Shown here piece after piece: positions 1 through 14,800 of a DNA stretch of 64,000 bases. The stretch is taken from contig NC_092804.1 in the NCBI RefSeq assembly GCF_040954645.1, positions 144,345,108 through 144,409,107 on the forward strand, in the 5' to 3' direction. The position numbers and the translations under genes are program-made. A model generated the notes under the pieces. It was not told where the DNA came from. It ran no database searches and worked only from the letters and a program-made list of their open reading frames with translations. Every line of letters starts with the position of its first letter. Position 1 is the first letter of the stretch. The stretch is from Diabrotica undecimpunctata. Lineage: Eukaryota > Arthropoda > Insecta > Coleoptera > Chrysomelidae.

Positions 1-255
1 TTAGAAGATACTTATGTTAAATATTCTACCACATTCTGATAGTCTTCCATAGTCTGATAAAAAAAAACATAACGTATGTAAAAAAAATTTCGGTAAAAAT
101 TCATTGTCTGATAATTAATCCTAAATATTGGTTTTACAAAGTTTCATGAATCGGACTCATTCATTTAGTGACGCCATTCTAAGAACGAAACCGAAAAACC
201 ATAAAATCCGAAAGTACTGTAAACATTTATTTGTCTGCAGTGCATTCTCATAGCA

Positions 256-277
256 AGAGAGAGAGAGAGAGAGAGAG
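256..277. repeat. (AG)n microsatellite
   Basis: About eleven AG units without interruption. Bases 1-349 otherwise show nothing recognisable. Confidence 0.9.
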
Positions 278-349
278 TCCAACAAGTTTTTGCGTTACTA
301 AAATAGTTGGACTATTTATTGTTTTTCTTCTAACAGTCGTTTTTAATGA

Positions 350-1676
350 CAGAAGCAGCAATGACAGAACAATTAACAACATTAATTAATAACATTATAA
401 AACACAATAAAATACCGGAAGAATGGAGAACGAGCGAAGTAATTCTACTATTCAAAAAAGGAGATAAAAACAGCCAGAAAACTACAGAGGTAAAAACTTG
501 TTAAATACTACGCTTAACAAATAAAATTTTACAAATGCTAATAAATCAGAGGATACGTTTAGCAGATGAGCAGCAGGATTTTTTAAGTGGAAGATCGTGT
601 ACAGATGCAATATTCGTTATAAAGCAAATTACTGAGAAATCACTACAGTATAATAGACCAGCATTTCTGTGTCTGATTAACCTAATATCCTTGTAATTCA
701 TCTTCTGTCTAATAGAGAAGTTCCCCTAAATATTATAAAAACTATCGAAATCATCTACCAAAACAACAAAATGGAAGTCAGAATAGATGGACAACTTACA
801 GAACCTATAGAAATAGGCAGCGGAATAAAACAAGGGCCCCATCATTGAGCCCCATGCTCTTCAATGTGATCGTAGATGAAATCATCAAAAGCGTTAACAA
901 ACGAAGAGGATACAGAATGGGAAACAAAGAAATAAAAATACTGTGTTACGCAGATGACGCAAGATTGATAGCCCAAGATAAAGATAGTCTGCAAAGACTG
1001 GTCCACAGATTTAACATAAGAGCAAAATAATTTAATATGACAAGCTCGTCTCAGAAAATTATAACAATAGTAGTCAGCAAAGAACCAAAAGTTGATGGCA
1101 TCAGTATTGAACAAGTAATGGAAATAAAATACCTGGGAATTACACTGTCTAGCTAGGTAGACCTGGACAAAGAAGTGAGAGATCAAATACAAAAAGCAAA
1201 TAGACTGGCAGGATGCCTTAATGACACTATATGGCGAAACAGACACATTAACACTGAGATGAAGTCGAGAATTTATAAAGTTAGTGTAAGACTAATAAGT
1301 GTAAGACTAATAATGCCATATACCTCAGAAACAAGACCCAACACCGCCACAACGCAAAGGCTACTGGAAATGGCAGAGATGAGAGTACTGAGAAGAATTA
1401 CAGGAAATATGTTGATAGATCGAAAGAGAAGTGAAGACATTAGAAGAAAATATAATGTACAGTGTATAAAGGAATGGACACAAAATAGAAAAAAAGAATG
1501 GAATAACCACATAAGCAGAATGGAAGAGACCCGTGTCGTCAAAATAGCAAGTGATAAGTCATCAATCGGCAGAAGTATCGGACGACCGCGCAAAAGATGG
1601 AGTGACAACCTTCCATAAAGGTATTAATCCGCTAATGAAAAAGCAGAATTACTTATAAAGCAGAAGAAGAAGTCGT
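350..1676 (+). mobile_element. LINE reverse-transcriptase relic with GAAGAAG tail
   Basis: Fragments of one non-LTR reverse transcriptase in shifting frames. A decayed fingers region comes first (IPEEWRTSEVILLFKKGD near 409-465), then RSCTDAIF near 594-614, then SPMLFNVIVDEI at 849, then the catalytic block YADDARLIA near 950. The C-terminal part spans 1175-1618 (GRPRKRWSDNL). It ends in GAAGAAGAAG at about 1663. Several stops and frameshifts make it dead. It lies in the Mcr intron left of exon 18. Clade is RTE- or Proto2-like by motif style; not certain. Confidence 0.85.
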
Positions 1677-2278
1677 TTTTAATACTTTATATTAATTCAT
1701 TATGAAATTAAAATAGTTAATGTTGTTAGGATTCATTTCTTTTCGGGCATGCGTATTTCCAAAGTTTATGAATTTTTGAAACATCCCTAACTTCGCATCT
1801 AGTCGCCATTAGAGACAACCTTTTGGTGATTGTCAAACTTTAATATAAGGTGTACCAACTGAATATTCAAAAAATTGTGTAGGTACAATTTACAATGTTA
1901 GACGGTTGCCAAACTGTGAATTTGTAAATTTCTTTAGACGTCAAAATGTCGCAATTTAGATCATTTATAAAACCACGGCTGAGTGGAAAGTCGATTATCC
2001 ATATATAGATCTTCCAAAGAGCGGTCGAAATAAAATGTTGTAAACTACACTGAAGAACACTTGCGCAGAATCCCAACTAATATAATATATAATAATAAAA
2101 TACTTCACGTTACATTATTAGAACGAATATGATAGCCCCCCAAATGTACACCAGGCTCGTCAAATTGAAGATTTTTGCGCAATATTAAGTATCGACGTTT
2201 ACTGTAATAGTTTAGAAGTAAAAAATGAACTATAGTTGCGACGACGAATATTTCAAAAGATGGACAATAACACCATCA

Positions 2279-2312
2279 TTTCAATGATACACCAAATTGT
2301 GTATCATTGAAA
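2279..2312. repeat. Short perfect inverted repeat
   Basis: Arms of 14 bases (2279-2292 and 2299-2312) with a 6-base loop. Nothing else was recognised in 1690-2500, which is Mcr intron. Confidence 0.7.
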
Positions 2313-2504
2313 AATGTGGACCTTCAAGTTTAATTTAAATTGTGTTTGTAGTTAATTAATTACTAAGTAATAAGTTATTAAACCTATCATTTGAACATAT
2401 TTTACCGTTTTTTTTAAATCCTTGATTAGTATTTTTCAGAAAACTTTTTAATCAAAAAATAAAAATATGTTATGAAAATATATTTATATTAGATATAACC
2501 ATAC

Positions 2505-2898
2505 CTTTGAGTGTTCAACCATCGAACAATGTTATCTACCAAGACTTCTTGTTCATGTCTGGCTACATATACCATAAGACCATATGCAGTTGCTTCAATA
2601 TTCTCTGAATCGTATTCGTAAGGCAATCTAGGAAGCGAGAATGGCTTTTGATTTTCAACTTTATGCGGAGGCTGGGGAACTGTTTTTCGACCCCAATATA
2701 ATAGACCACCTTCAGAACGTCGTCGACTAGAAAGTTCGATAAAAGCTATTTCAGCACTAGCAGCTTTACTTTTCATAAGAGCATAAGCGACTATTGCAAC
2801 TTCGAAAGCTGAACCTCTTTCGTTTATCAGTTCCATGTTTCTTTCTAACCACATTATTGCTTTCTTTGCTGCTATAGCTACTTTAGAACTAAGGCCAC
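2505..2898 (-). CDS. Mcr: Mcr exon 18: helical domain (last exon in window)
   Basis: Acceptor TTTCAG ends at 2899; donor GTATGG follows 2505. Residues 1338-1468, with Ala-rich helices and the block ENIEATAYGLMVYV, equal to the family's VExTAYALLA..L. The remaining exons (rest of the helical domain, MG8/receptor-binding) are outside the window to the left. Confidence 0.93.
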
Positions 2899-5800
2899 CT
2901 GAAAAAAAAAATAATAATAAATTGAGAGATTGTTTATTTATTTTTTGTTGATTATTTGATTTATTTTAAAATCAAAGCAATTTTAGGAAGAAAGTGTTAA
3001 TTATGATCAAAGAGTTTAAAATATATGTATTTTATAAAAAAACCACAAATGGTTCGTTAAATAAAATAAACCGTTTTTGGACCGAAATGCTAAAAGTCGC
3101 GAAAGAACGAATCTCATTCACAAAAGACTGAACTGTAACATCTTCTTGCACCAATCGATTGAATTTGATACCGGTCTCCTATTTGAATGTCGAAATGTTT
3201 ATGTAGTGCTTTCCTCAGAAAACAAATATTAAACGGTAAAATAATTAAAACGCTAAACAGAAGGTATAAACAGATATCAGAGAAGAGGACTTGGAAGAGA
3301 TCTGAAATCTTCTGAGAGAACAGATGTTTTAAAAAAGATGCCAGTTATCTCATTAGGTTTTAACTACGCTAAGTAAAATAATTTGTAAAACTGACGCTTT
3401 CTATTTTAATAAATCATCCATTATGGAAAATTCAATTGTATTTCCATTACGGATATTATTATTAAAATAAATGGTATTTCTTTAGGCCCGCTCAGTTTAC
3501 AAAAATACTAAACCTGACCATCCACACAATTATGTTGGACACCATTGATCTAGTGTATTAATTCTTTATTTAAACTTTTTTTCTACTAAATATCTGTTGG
3601 ACTTGGCTTGCTGCACAATATTTATTATATTGAAAGTTTTCTACATGAATAAAAAAAGACGTATACATTTTTTATTTATTCAAGTAATTGTTTAATAAAA
3701 AAAAACAATATTTCAGTAAAGTGACACGTCCAATAATCCGGCACCCTCCGGCTGTGCCTTCCTCGTCCCTTCGTATACCATACAACGCATGTTCGCTCCA
3801 TCGGGACAAAGGGTTTAACCTCAAAACTTCGCAGGTGGAGAAAACATGCAAACTGGTAAAAGAATATGTAGTTGGGAGTACTACCAAAGAATATAGACGC
3901 ATATAGAAGGATGTTTCACTGTTATTTTTAAGCGTCGACAAAGGTTGAACACAAAACAATAGAAGTTGATCATGATTTTAGATCCTTATTTGTACCACTA
4001 GGGAGCGGTCATGTCAGCGCTATCACTGCTTCTAAAATAAGAAAGAGTGATAAGAACTTTAGATATTTTTATATGTAGATGCCGCGTGGTCCTAGAATAG
4101 CATTAAATTTTTGCGTTTTATAACATTTTTTTAAGAAAATAATATTATTATAACTTTTAATAAATGAATCTTTTTAGAAAAAATATTATGATTCAAATTT
4201 TTAACTGAAATTGGTACAAATCTACAAATAATATAATTAAAATTCTCTTCTTATAAACTATAAATAAAATTAATTAAAAGTCAATCACCGGGAGAGAAAG
4301 CTCAAAAAATTGTAAGGATAAAAAAACAATTCCTGATCTTGTTAGTACGCTAGAATTGCTTTTTAGCACATACACCAAATAATTATTTTTTACATTTTGA
4401 AAATTCGAAATTGTGAAGTATAATTTCGGATTTTTAAATTAAAAAAATAAATAAGTAAGTCTCAAATAACGCCTCACTAGAGCTCAACAAAGAAAGATAC
4501 GAAAAAGGCAAAAATGGCTGCTGGGACATAGACCATAGCAAATCCCAAGAAATCCAAATCAGCAACACCCGATGATAAAAAGAGACTGCGGAAGAATACC
4601 ATCACTCTCTTAACAGAGTTGCTAAGAAACCAAGAGGCTCTAACGAGCAGACTAGGTCATAAAGCACCCTGACAAAAGTATTCAGAATAGTGGTAGCACA
4701 CAGACATCATCCTGATACTCAACTAGATCGGGCTCAAGCAAATTTGATCATTAACAAACTGGAGCAAGCACTTGATGGGGCTCCTATCTGAGGTCAAAAT
4801 GAACTTTTGCAGTTCCATAAAACATCGCTTAGCGAAGGGACCCTGTGGGTGAACTGTGTTAACGAGTATACAAAAAAATGGACGACTGAAGTGGTGAAGA
4901 CTATTGAGGGCCTGTGGGAGGGAGTAAACTAAAATATAATTGTTCCAAATAATATGCCCAAGAGCTCCATGGTCCTCACCGCGTTCCCGAGAAAAAACTT
5001 AATGAAGAAACTATCAGGTCCCGCCTAAAGAGGCAAAATCAAGACCTTACACAGAAAACTGGTTATGATCTCTGTTCCACAGACTGAACGACAGTAAAGA
5101 TAAGGGTTATAGAAGAAGGAGTAATGAAGGAGATAGTTCCCAGATCAGCATACCTCACATATGATGATCCCGAACAACCATCAAGGGAGTTGGAACAGTT
5201 AGTGAGAGATTGCATGAAAAATGAACTGCAATTAATCATTGGCTATGATATGAATGCTTAACATCTGACCTGGGGCAGTACAAATACCAAACTATTAAAA
5301 AATGGCATGCTTTAGATGACGTGTCTTGTTCAGACCATCGAGACAGGCAATGAGCATATCAAGGAAACTTATCGTAATCCTCGTAAAACAAATTGGGAAG
5401 CATATCAAGCAGATCTGGAATATTGTTTAGGTAGGATTAAAGGGACGATAAGACATACATTGAATGTAGACATGGCCGTCGTACATTTTCATGGTCATGT
5501 CAGAGCTTAAAGATAGCTGTCTTTAAGCGCTGTGAGGAATTTCAACGGGAAAGTACCCTGGTGGAATGACAATCTTGCGAATTAAAGGACAGAAGTCAAA
5601 ATTGTCTAAAAAGTTTGATGAAAAGTTCTGAGAAAATTAAATTTTTGGTTGAAAAATTTTGAAATTTTTTAAAAATGTTTTGGGCACGAAAACAGTATAA
5701 TAAAAAGTTATGTGACGGTTTTTCGTAGTGTTGGAACAAACCTATTTTTAATTCAAAGTAATAAAATTTTATTACATGTAATAAAAAAAATAAATACTTT

Positions 5801-8800
5801 GAATATTGTAAATAATCTAAGTATATAAGTTTTAAAATTAAAAATTTAACAATTTAATATATTAAAAAAAAGACAGTTTGTAAATCAATGGCATCGAAAT
5901 TTGATTACATGTAGATGCAAAAGTTAAATAAATTGCTCCGTTCGTACTCCTTTCCGACTTCCCCCTAACTACATCTTTAATGATAGTTTTAAGCCGACGG
6001 CCACGGTTTGAGTTTATGCAGCCACAACCGTGACCAAACCGCCCATTTGAATTGTCCTTCTATATGCGACTATATTCTTTGGTACTACATTACGTGATCT
6101 TAGGAAAAAAACAAAAAAAGTGGATCATGTGAAGACCACTGGAGACCAGAAAATGATTTTCGTGAAAGAGTGGTTGAATAAATGAATAAAGTGGCTGAAA
6201 AACATCCTCTACTATCTATTCTGTTAATGAATGAAAAGAAAGGGAAACAGAGACGCATTGTCTGGCCTAGCAGGCTTGGCGACAGAATGTCTGGTGTGAC
6301 CGCACATTCCAACAAATAACATTGCAGATTACTTGTTTATTTCACCAATTTTACATTATTTATCTATATTAAAGTAATAATAACAAAGTTTTTTATAATC
6401 TGAGAATTTAATGTTAGTACTTGAATATGTAATAAATTTAAAGTAGGCAAAATGTATTTATACTTGGCAACTATGTTAGGAAACTTGTTTCATAAACGGA
6501 TGTCGAAGCCTCCGTGTAAATGAATCTAGCTACGAAATGCGCGTTAGACTGTGTAAACACTCTGTTAAATTCACCTCAAATTCCTCTCGATGGCGTGAGT
6601 GTTTAGTTCGGCCAACTACCAACTGTAGAAGCGAAGGTAAAGGCATTGGATCACGTATGATACTCGCTCCTCATTTTAAATTGCAAGTGTTAGATTCATA
6701 TAGAAATGGTGCAGGTGGCAAGGGAAATCAAAGAGCTACTGCAAGAAAATACGGTATTCACCGAAGACAAATCCAGAAGTAGTTGCAAGTGGAAAATACC
6801 CTTCGCAATAGTGTGAATAAAGAAAAATCAGATTGTGCGACAGAGACAAAAGCATGCGAGTTTGAATTGACCTTAAACGGCAACAGAAAGCGGGACGACG
6901 AAGTGTTAAGCAGCAGAGTCGAAGCTCCGGTTCTGACGCTAACGCAAAGCCCTTAGGCGCCCCAATACGCCCCGCCGCGTCCCCTCCCCGATTTATTTAT
7001 AATTTAATACTTAACGCACTGTATGTAGAGAATTAAATCTAGGGAGATACTTAAACAATTAAAAATAAAATAACATAAACTTACTTGTCAAATCCTTTAC
7101 TGACTCCAACATAATAAGAACATGCGCAGTAAGAGTGATGTTTCTGTATCGAATTGGATCATTATCAAAATTGAGGGTAGAATTATACTTTCTATCCGGT
7201 AACCAATCTTCTTCCCAAAAGGCTCCATCTTCGTTCTGGTGTTTTAATACCCATTCTACAGATTTGGCGATGACGGCTGGATCAATGTATATATAATTTT
7301 CCCATTCGTAAAAACTCGCCTCTTGGAATACTCTGGCAACATAAGAGGTAAGCCAAACAGAAGAATAGGATTGGTTCCTAAAAAATACGTTGTATTTATT
7401 ATCTTTAAAATTCTCTAAAAAACGGTAGTGTAGGTTAGACAACTCATGTATATTACTGATACCCTAGAATCTTATGCTATACCGTACGCACTTTTTTGTA
7501 GGCGATTTTCAATTAGTGCATGGCAATGTTCGTCCACCCATCGCAAGAGTATTGTAAAATAATCTTCGGAGGTAGAAATGATCACAATAGATTGGCCATC
7601 AAGCATCAGATCCCATCGAGCATTTGTGGAATAATATGGGGAGGCAAAGTAAGAGCTCTATAACCATTAAATTAATTGACAATAAGGTTAGTAGAAATGT
7701 GGAGCCAAATTAGAAGATTAATTTCAAGTATGCCAATGAGGTGTTAGGACATTATTAATGCTAGATGTGGTTAATAACCGTTATTAGAAACGATAGTTTG
7801 TTTTTTTGTTAATTAATTTTTTTAAAAATATTTGCGTCTCTTCATTATTTCTGTTTTTCAATATAATGCTAAGTTTAATAATAGTATATAAAAAAATCAT
7901 TTTGAAATCCCTTTAGGATTCTAAATGAATGCTCCCAAACATAAGAGCCCCTTACTTTTCTACTAAATGTAAAAATATGCCTTAATTTTGCAGCGCAGTG
8001 TATATATACACTTTTATTTTTTATGTTAGTGACCTTAATGATTTATTATTATACCGAGAACTAGCCACTTATAAATTGGAGGATACGCCGAAAACGATCG
8101 GCTAATTCAGACATATCTTGAGCTTCAGCTATGACTAGGTTTTACTCCATTGTAATATAAGGACTATTGTAATATAAAGATCACTTTGTCAGTAACACTA
8201 AAGAATTAAATATCATGTTTGGTTTAATACAAACTAAAATATTGACTTACCAATCGCTTCTAAAAGTACTGAAGGATCCATCGGGTTTCATGAAAGACAA
8301 CTGCCTTTGATAACCGATATTCATGTAGTGAAAAGCATCTCGAGATATACTCCTATTTCTAATTTGTGTGTATCTCATATATAAAATTGTGTACATGTTC
8401 ACAGCAAAAGAGAATATATTTTGTTCGCCACAATCCTGAAAAATAGCGAATATTATGTTATAAAATTTACATGATAGAAAAGCAATTTTCCCCAGTAGGT
8501 ATATTTCGTAGATTTACTAAATATTTCAGTAAATTCAGTATTTACAGTAAATTGTAAGGTTGGACATGTTTCTGAATGTGTAATAATATCAAAATAATTG
8601 TGGATAAATGATAAGAAATTTAGTTAATTAAAAAATCTAACGGAGAAGCTTGTTTTCCTTTTTTGTTTCTATTCGTCTATTTAACTTACTTTTCTTTTGC
8701 TGTTAAATTAGAGTAGATATTTAAGAGAATGAATGTGACGTTCATGTCCCAGATGATAATTTCACTTATGTGACTAGAAGTATGACCAATCCTCCAAGCA

Positions 8801-11800
8801 AAAAATGCTCTGTAGATGAGCTGTTTCCAAACAAAAAGTATCTTGGCATTTTCCAACATAATTAACGAGCTAGTCAGTCTCAAAATATATAGTCTTGGTT
8901 TTCCCTCTTTAAAGCATTTAAACTTATGACAATTATGATGGACAAGTAAATCATTTAAACAGAGAAAAGCCAAAACGATGTAGGGGACAGTGGTAGAAGT
9001 GGAACTTTTTTTGAGACAAATATTAAGAAATGTCATTCCGATACCATATTCGTGTTTATTAAGATTCATATTTTCAGATGTCGTATATTAAATGGACATA
9101 GATGTCGTATATTAAATGGAAACGTACCAAATTGATGATTTTGAAAAATGGACTAAAAACCGACACTTTGAAACTGTATAACTCTGTATAGCTGAAACAA
9201 TTAATATGAGTCTTGGGGTACTGAAAACTTTTGATCAGCATGACCAAAGCTACCTCTCTGCAAAGTTTCAGTCAATTTAACTGAAACCACTTTTACATAT
9301 AAGTAAACAAGAAATACACTAGGAATATTTGCACGAATACGACAACCAATGAGGTTAGATTTGAATCTTGTGTCACGTTTCAGAGAGATCATTTTGTATC
9401 TTTTTTGTACAGACCTTTTTTGTAGCTTTGCACCTTTTATAATTATATTAGTGGTACTTTCTGTTATCGTTCTGGTTTAATGATATTGTATTAGATAATT
9501 ATTAAGAATGTATTAAAAAAATGAAAAATACGCGTTTAGATGTTTTTTTTGCACAAAAACGGCGCTTCATATGAAAAAAAAAGAAAAAAGATTTTTTGTC
9601 AAAAGTTAAAGAAAGAATTCAAAAATGATGGGAGAGTCTTTGATTTTGCCTTGAGGAATATCAAATAACTGTTAAAATTTACACAAATTATTAGCGAAAG
9701 ATGAGTTTACACATGAGTTATTAGATTCTATGAACTTCTTAAAAGTATAGAGTAGAAATACTCCCAAAACAACAAATGCAAGTGTGTTAAATTGTTAACA
9801 AAAAAAATTAGCATTTATTACTTACCATTGGTAAATGCAATAAGGAAGTAGCATTTATCGGCATAGTTGGAAATACAGCTCCGACTACATCACCCACAAC
9901 AGATAATCTAGCTTTGTTAGATCCATATACATAGTAACGATCGTATTCATACGGAATCACAGGAGTTTCTGTAATATTCACGTGCATGTATTGGAAAGCA
10001 TAGGCTCTGTTACTAAGGTCAAGTAACATAGATTGATGTCTGTATTGAGGTAAACCATCAGACTGAAAAAATAATTAGTATTAAAAATATGTACAGTTAC
10101 TTGTCAATTGATTTATGTTTATTACAAAAATAGAAAAAAAGTAAAATTGAATATATGTATGACATTATCATATTTTTTATGAATTATACTCAGACGTACT
10201 TCTACATGAATTCTTCTAGTTATTTGGTCTTTGCCAATAAGGGCAGAAGCGTGAATTGTGACATCAATATCGCCAAGTCTTGTAGGCACGATTGGTATGT
10301 AGACAACAGCAGCATCTTGTTCCTAAAAACAATAAATATTAACAAAAGCAAACACTATTTATACATAAATATCATTATTTAAATATATACATTTTCTTTT
10401 TCTGTTTTTCCTCAATTTTCATGCAAGACACTACATACAAGTTTCTGACACTATCGTAAAACAATAATTGTTATGCACCATGTACTTCCATTAAATTTTA
10501 CTAAGAAATCTTGTGCTTGAAATGCCTATGAATACCTTCCATATATAGCTTCCTTATTGGAAGTTTAAGGACCTCTTCCGGTTCAATATTAGCACCATGA
10601 TTCATTCACCAACAGTGCTCAGTCACGGCGTGACACTTTTCACCTCTCGCTTGCCGAGGTTCGGCAGGTTGTTGAAGAGTCATACCCGTACTGTTTATTA
10701 GTTTCTTTATAAGGATTTGCCCTCCTCGCCGGTCTGAGAGTGTGAGTCCATGCTCGCCAGTACACCAAGCAGGACAGACTGGGTAGGAAAGTTCTTATCC
10801 CCAACACGATGCGTCCCACTGGCCAATAGGGAATGTTCTATTGGTGTATAGAACACATATACTTAAAACACAAAATACACATACAGACATGCACATCACC
10901 ATTCTCAATCACTAAATCACCAGAGAGACCACAACTTATTGATCATACGGTATGATTTGGGCTACGACTACTACGCTCCTCAATTTCGAGTTATAACATC
11001 ATAGAGCCCCTGGGACAGGGGGAGAAGCGTTCTCTAAGGGATGCCATAGAGAGCTGGTGAACTCTGGAAGATTATAGTCTTAACATGGTCAAATGTATAC
11101 GAGACAAAAATATATGATCCAGAAGATCTCGACTGCGGAACCAATACAGTAAGGCAGCTTATGCAGAAGTTATGAAGACATATAGCTCCTTTTCCTTACA
11201 CTTAATATATCATCTTCTTAAAAATCTGCCTTCGGGAAGATTGTTGGCAACTATTGCTGCTATTATATTCTTTAAAGTTTTTACATACAATAGTTCGCTT
11301 AGGTAACATTTAAACAGTTTTTTGAGCATACTTTTTTCGAGTATGTATTCCTTCCTACACTGAATATATTATATTTTTCACTGCACTGAAAAAATCAGAG
11401 ACGTTAAAGGTTACGGATTGGCGGTTATACAGAACCAGGTCAAGGAGATTTCTTTCAGGAAAGTTGTGACTTTTTGTGAAGCTATAAATTTTTGTTAGTC
11501 TAGATTGTAACAGCAGTTTTGTGGACTTAGACGTTGGGAAAGACATCTCACTGGGAATCTTTGGCAAATAAATGACAGTTCAACGAAGGTGGGTCCTCGA
11601 ATGCACTGAAACCTAGGTTATCACTTTGTTATAGTCCAATTATCCCGTTCTTGGTATATAAGTATCTGAAGGAATCAGATAGTAGCTATTACCATTGGTT
11701 TTACCTGCAGCATTTTATATTATATATCTCGCATATAAGTGCCCAGCTATTGCAACTTCTTTAATTACAAAGGAAACTTTCTCACATGTCATCTGTCAGT

Positions 11801-14800
11801 TCACAGCCATAAAAATTCAGAGATATTAAAAGTTTCGGATTGTATTTTATACAGCGAACCAGGAGATTTCTTTCAGGAGAGTTATACTTTCTGTGAAGCT
11901 ACAAGTTTTCATATAAAGGGTGAGCCAAACCTCTGGCTTTCTTTGATTACGGCTAAATTATGGAGTATATAAAAAAATGTTTCAAACAAAACTGATGTAT
12001 ATCAAAGACGTCTATAATGTCAAATTATTTTCGATTATACAGGGTCAGTCAGAACAACCGAATTAACCACAGTTGTGTTTTTTTAATGGAACAGTCTGTA
12101 TATTAAAGCATTTTTAAAAATATTAAGAGTTTATATAAGGTTTTATAGGCCTAACGTTATTAGTTTTTGAAATATTTACACTTTTCTTGAGAAAAACTGT
12201 AATATTTTAAAATGCTGTGGATTAGGTTTCCTAAGTAATAAAAATGTAAATGGTATGTCAAAAATTTTATAATGTGTTATTTTTAAATAATTTAATATCT
12301 TTGAATGTATGTATTGTATTTTAATTTTAAATGCTTGTCGATCTAATCCTTCTTTAAAAAGATCTTCTTTACGTTGCAAAGTTTGATAAAATAAATATTC
12401 AAATCTGAAATTTTAGACAAGATCTTAGTTGGACATCATCTTAACTCTTCATTTTATATCTTACTAACATCTTCTCCAGTCGTCTTTTGTTTATTTCTTG
12501 TTTATTCGTTTTTATTTATTCGTTTTAAGTCTATATTTTTATTCCAAACATTATTTCAAAACACACAATTTTTTATTCTTTCATTTTGTTATTTCCAATT
12601 TGCCTGTTCCCAATTTTATTTTTATTATTATTGAAATATGAAATCTAAGAGACAAGATCATTTTTAATAACATTTCGTTTATATATTTACTGTATAATAG
12701 ATGCATAGAGTACTTACCTTGATAAATATGAAAAATTGATGTTCTCCAAAGGATGTTCTTGGATTGTAAGCTCTAACTATACCATTTTCTTCTACATGTA
12801 CAAATTTATAATCGGGCGATCCATTCAACACCACTGTAGCTTCCATGAATTCTGTCATGTAGTTAAATACAGTTACACGAATACCGATCTGTTCTCCTTG
12901 CATGCATGTATTTGGCATTTCGACATTTATGAAGAATGGTAACACTCCCACGTACTAAAATAAATAAATAATATTAAAAAAAATGTATATTTTGAAAACT
13001 TCCGATGTGGAAGCCGAATTGTCAAATGAAACAGGCCGCAGATTATAGTGGAACGAAATGGATCGGAAATTTCGAATCTTTGAACATTAGCGTGTGATTC
13101 CCCAGGAAATTTCATTCCTATATGAGCATAGAATAACCGGACACACATAGAAGCGACATAACGGTCCAAAAGCGTGTACCATTTTTGTATACGCATGCCC
13201 GATTCTGGTTGTTTAACTGTCAAAAACACGTTCTTATTCTTTAATTCTGGTTGTTTTCGATAGTCCGTAGGCGTCTATGGTAAATAGTCGACACAACAAG
13301 TGCATTTGACCATTTATATAATGTATTTATAGTTAAAAGGTTATAGTTATAGTTTATAGTTATAGTTAAATATATAAGTTTATAGTTATAGTTAAAAGTT
13401 TAATTTATATTTAAAATGTCTGGATATATTTGTGCGATTCGCGGATGTTCATCTGTGACAGGAAAAGGAATAAGTTTATTTAGATTTCCTAAGAATAATA
13501 ACAGGTAATTACTATTGCTTTGTAATTATTATTAGTTATTACATAATAGTATTGGTTTGACTTTCGAACAGTAAGCCGACGCCAACGTGTCTGTCCGAGC
13601 TATAAAAAATAAACTTTGGTCTGCCAAGGAATAGTTCAAAATGAAAACATTAAATTTGGTGTCAGTGCTATTTCTTTTATTGAAAAACGCAAGTCTCCGA
13701 AGGCTCAGGTAAAAAAATCAACATATGGTGGCCTGGTGTCAGCGCGCTCGAAGACAACAATACGGATATAGTATTTTTAGGAAATAAAAATATATAGAGG
13801 GTTTTATACACGAGAATATTTGATTTAAGAGCGTAGGCGCAAAATTTCGGGCAAATGTTTTTTAAATGTATTCATTTTTTTCGAATCCTGAAAAAACTAA
13901 TAAGTATTTTTGAAAAATTTAAACGCAGAATGAAAGACCACATTATTACTCAGGGCCAAAAGTCTCCGAAAACTTCTATAATGTTTATTTTAATAAGTTA
14001 CAGGGGTGAAAAAAAAAAGAGAAAATTTAGTATGATTTTTAATTTCAAATATCTCATTCAATAAAACTTTTTGTTTATTCTAAGGGACTTTCGGCCCTCG
14101 GTAATAATGTAATCTTTCATTCTGTGTTTAAATTTTTCAAAAATATTTGTTAGTTTTCTCAGGATTCCAAAAAATGTAAAGTAGGCGCAAAATTTCGCAT
14201 TGGCCCGAAATTTTGCGCCTACGCTCTTAAACGAAACAAAGAAATTACTAAAATGCTCAAACTAAAAATTGTTGCAAACATAATTAGACCGATAATTGGG
14301 AAAATCTTAAAATTACAACAGAACAAGACTTCAAAATTGAAAAACATGGTTGCAAATAAACAAACTTACATTAAATTATGAAAAAACTAAATAGGTACTC
14401 ATCTACTTTTTGCTATATACAAAAGTTTTCTGCCAATTTTTAATTCGTTGAATATAAATAAAAAAGATCAAATATATGGATCGAAGTACATAAAATATTT
14501 AGGAGTTTTAAATGGGAATTACAAATAAAAAATATTAAAACTTTATTTGTTGCATATCTCAATATTTAGTGACATTTTTGTGACTTAGTCAGGAGAAAAC
14601 TGTAAATTTATTAAGATTAGATATTGACAAAAGTTAAATATTTCATTACTTACAATATACTTCGAATATACTTATACTCTTATAGTTGTAAGTAATAAAG
14701 TATTATTTATAAATACAGAAAAAGTTCTTTGTTTAAAATTTGTTCTGTTAAAAATTTGTAGTGCCAAAGTGTGGATAGAAGCTTGCAGACGAGAAGATTT

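Noticed and set aside
842..1608. Minus-strand frames opposite the first LINE relic
   Set aside because: Antisense shadows of the plus-strand reverse transcriptase.
3672..3959. 95-codon minus-strand frame
   Set aside because: No recognised domain; the block looks like decayed mobile DNA.
8686..9069. 127-codon minus-strand frame as a host gene
   Set aside because: No family resemblance, no splice signals tied to it, lies within an Mcr intron; chance frame in AT-rich DNA.
13855..14064. 69-codon frame in MITE A
   Set aside because: Low-complexity Lys/Phe/Ile sequence within a non-coding foldback element.
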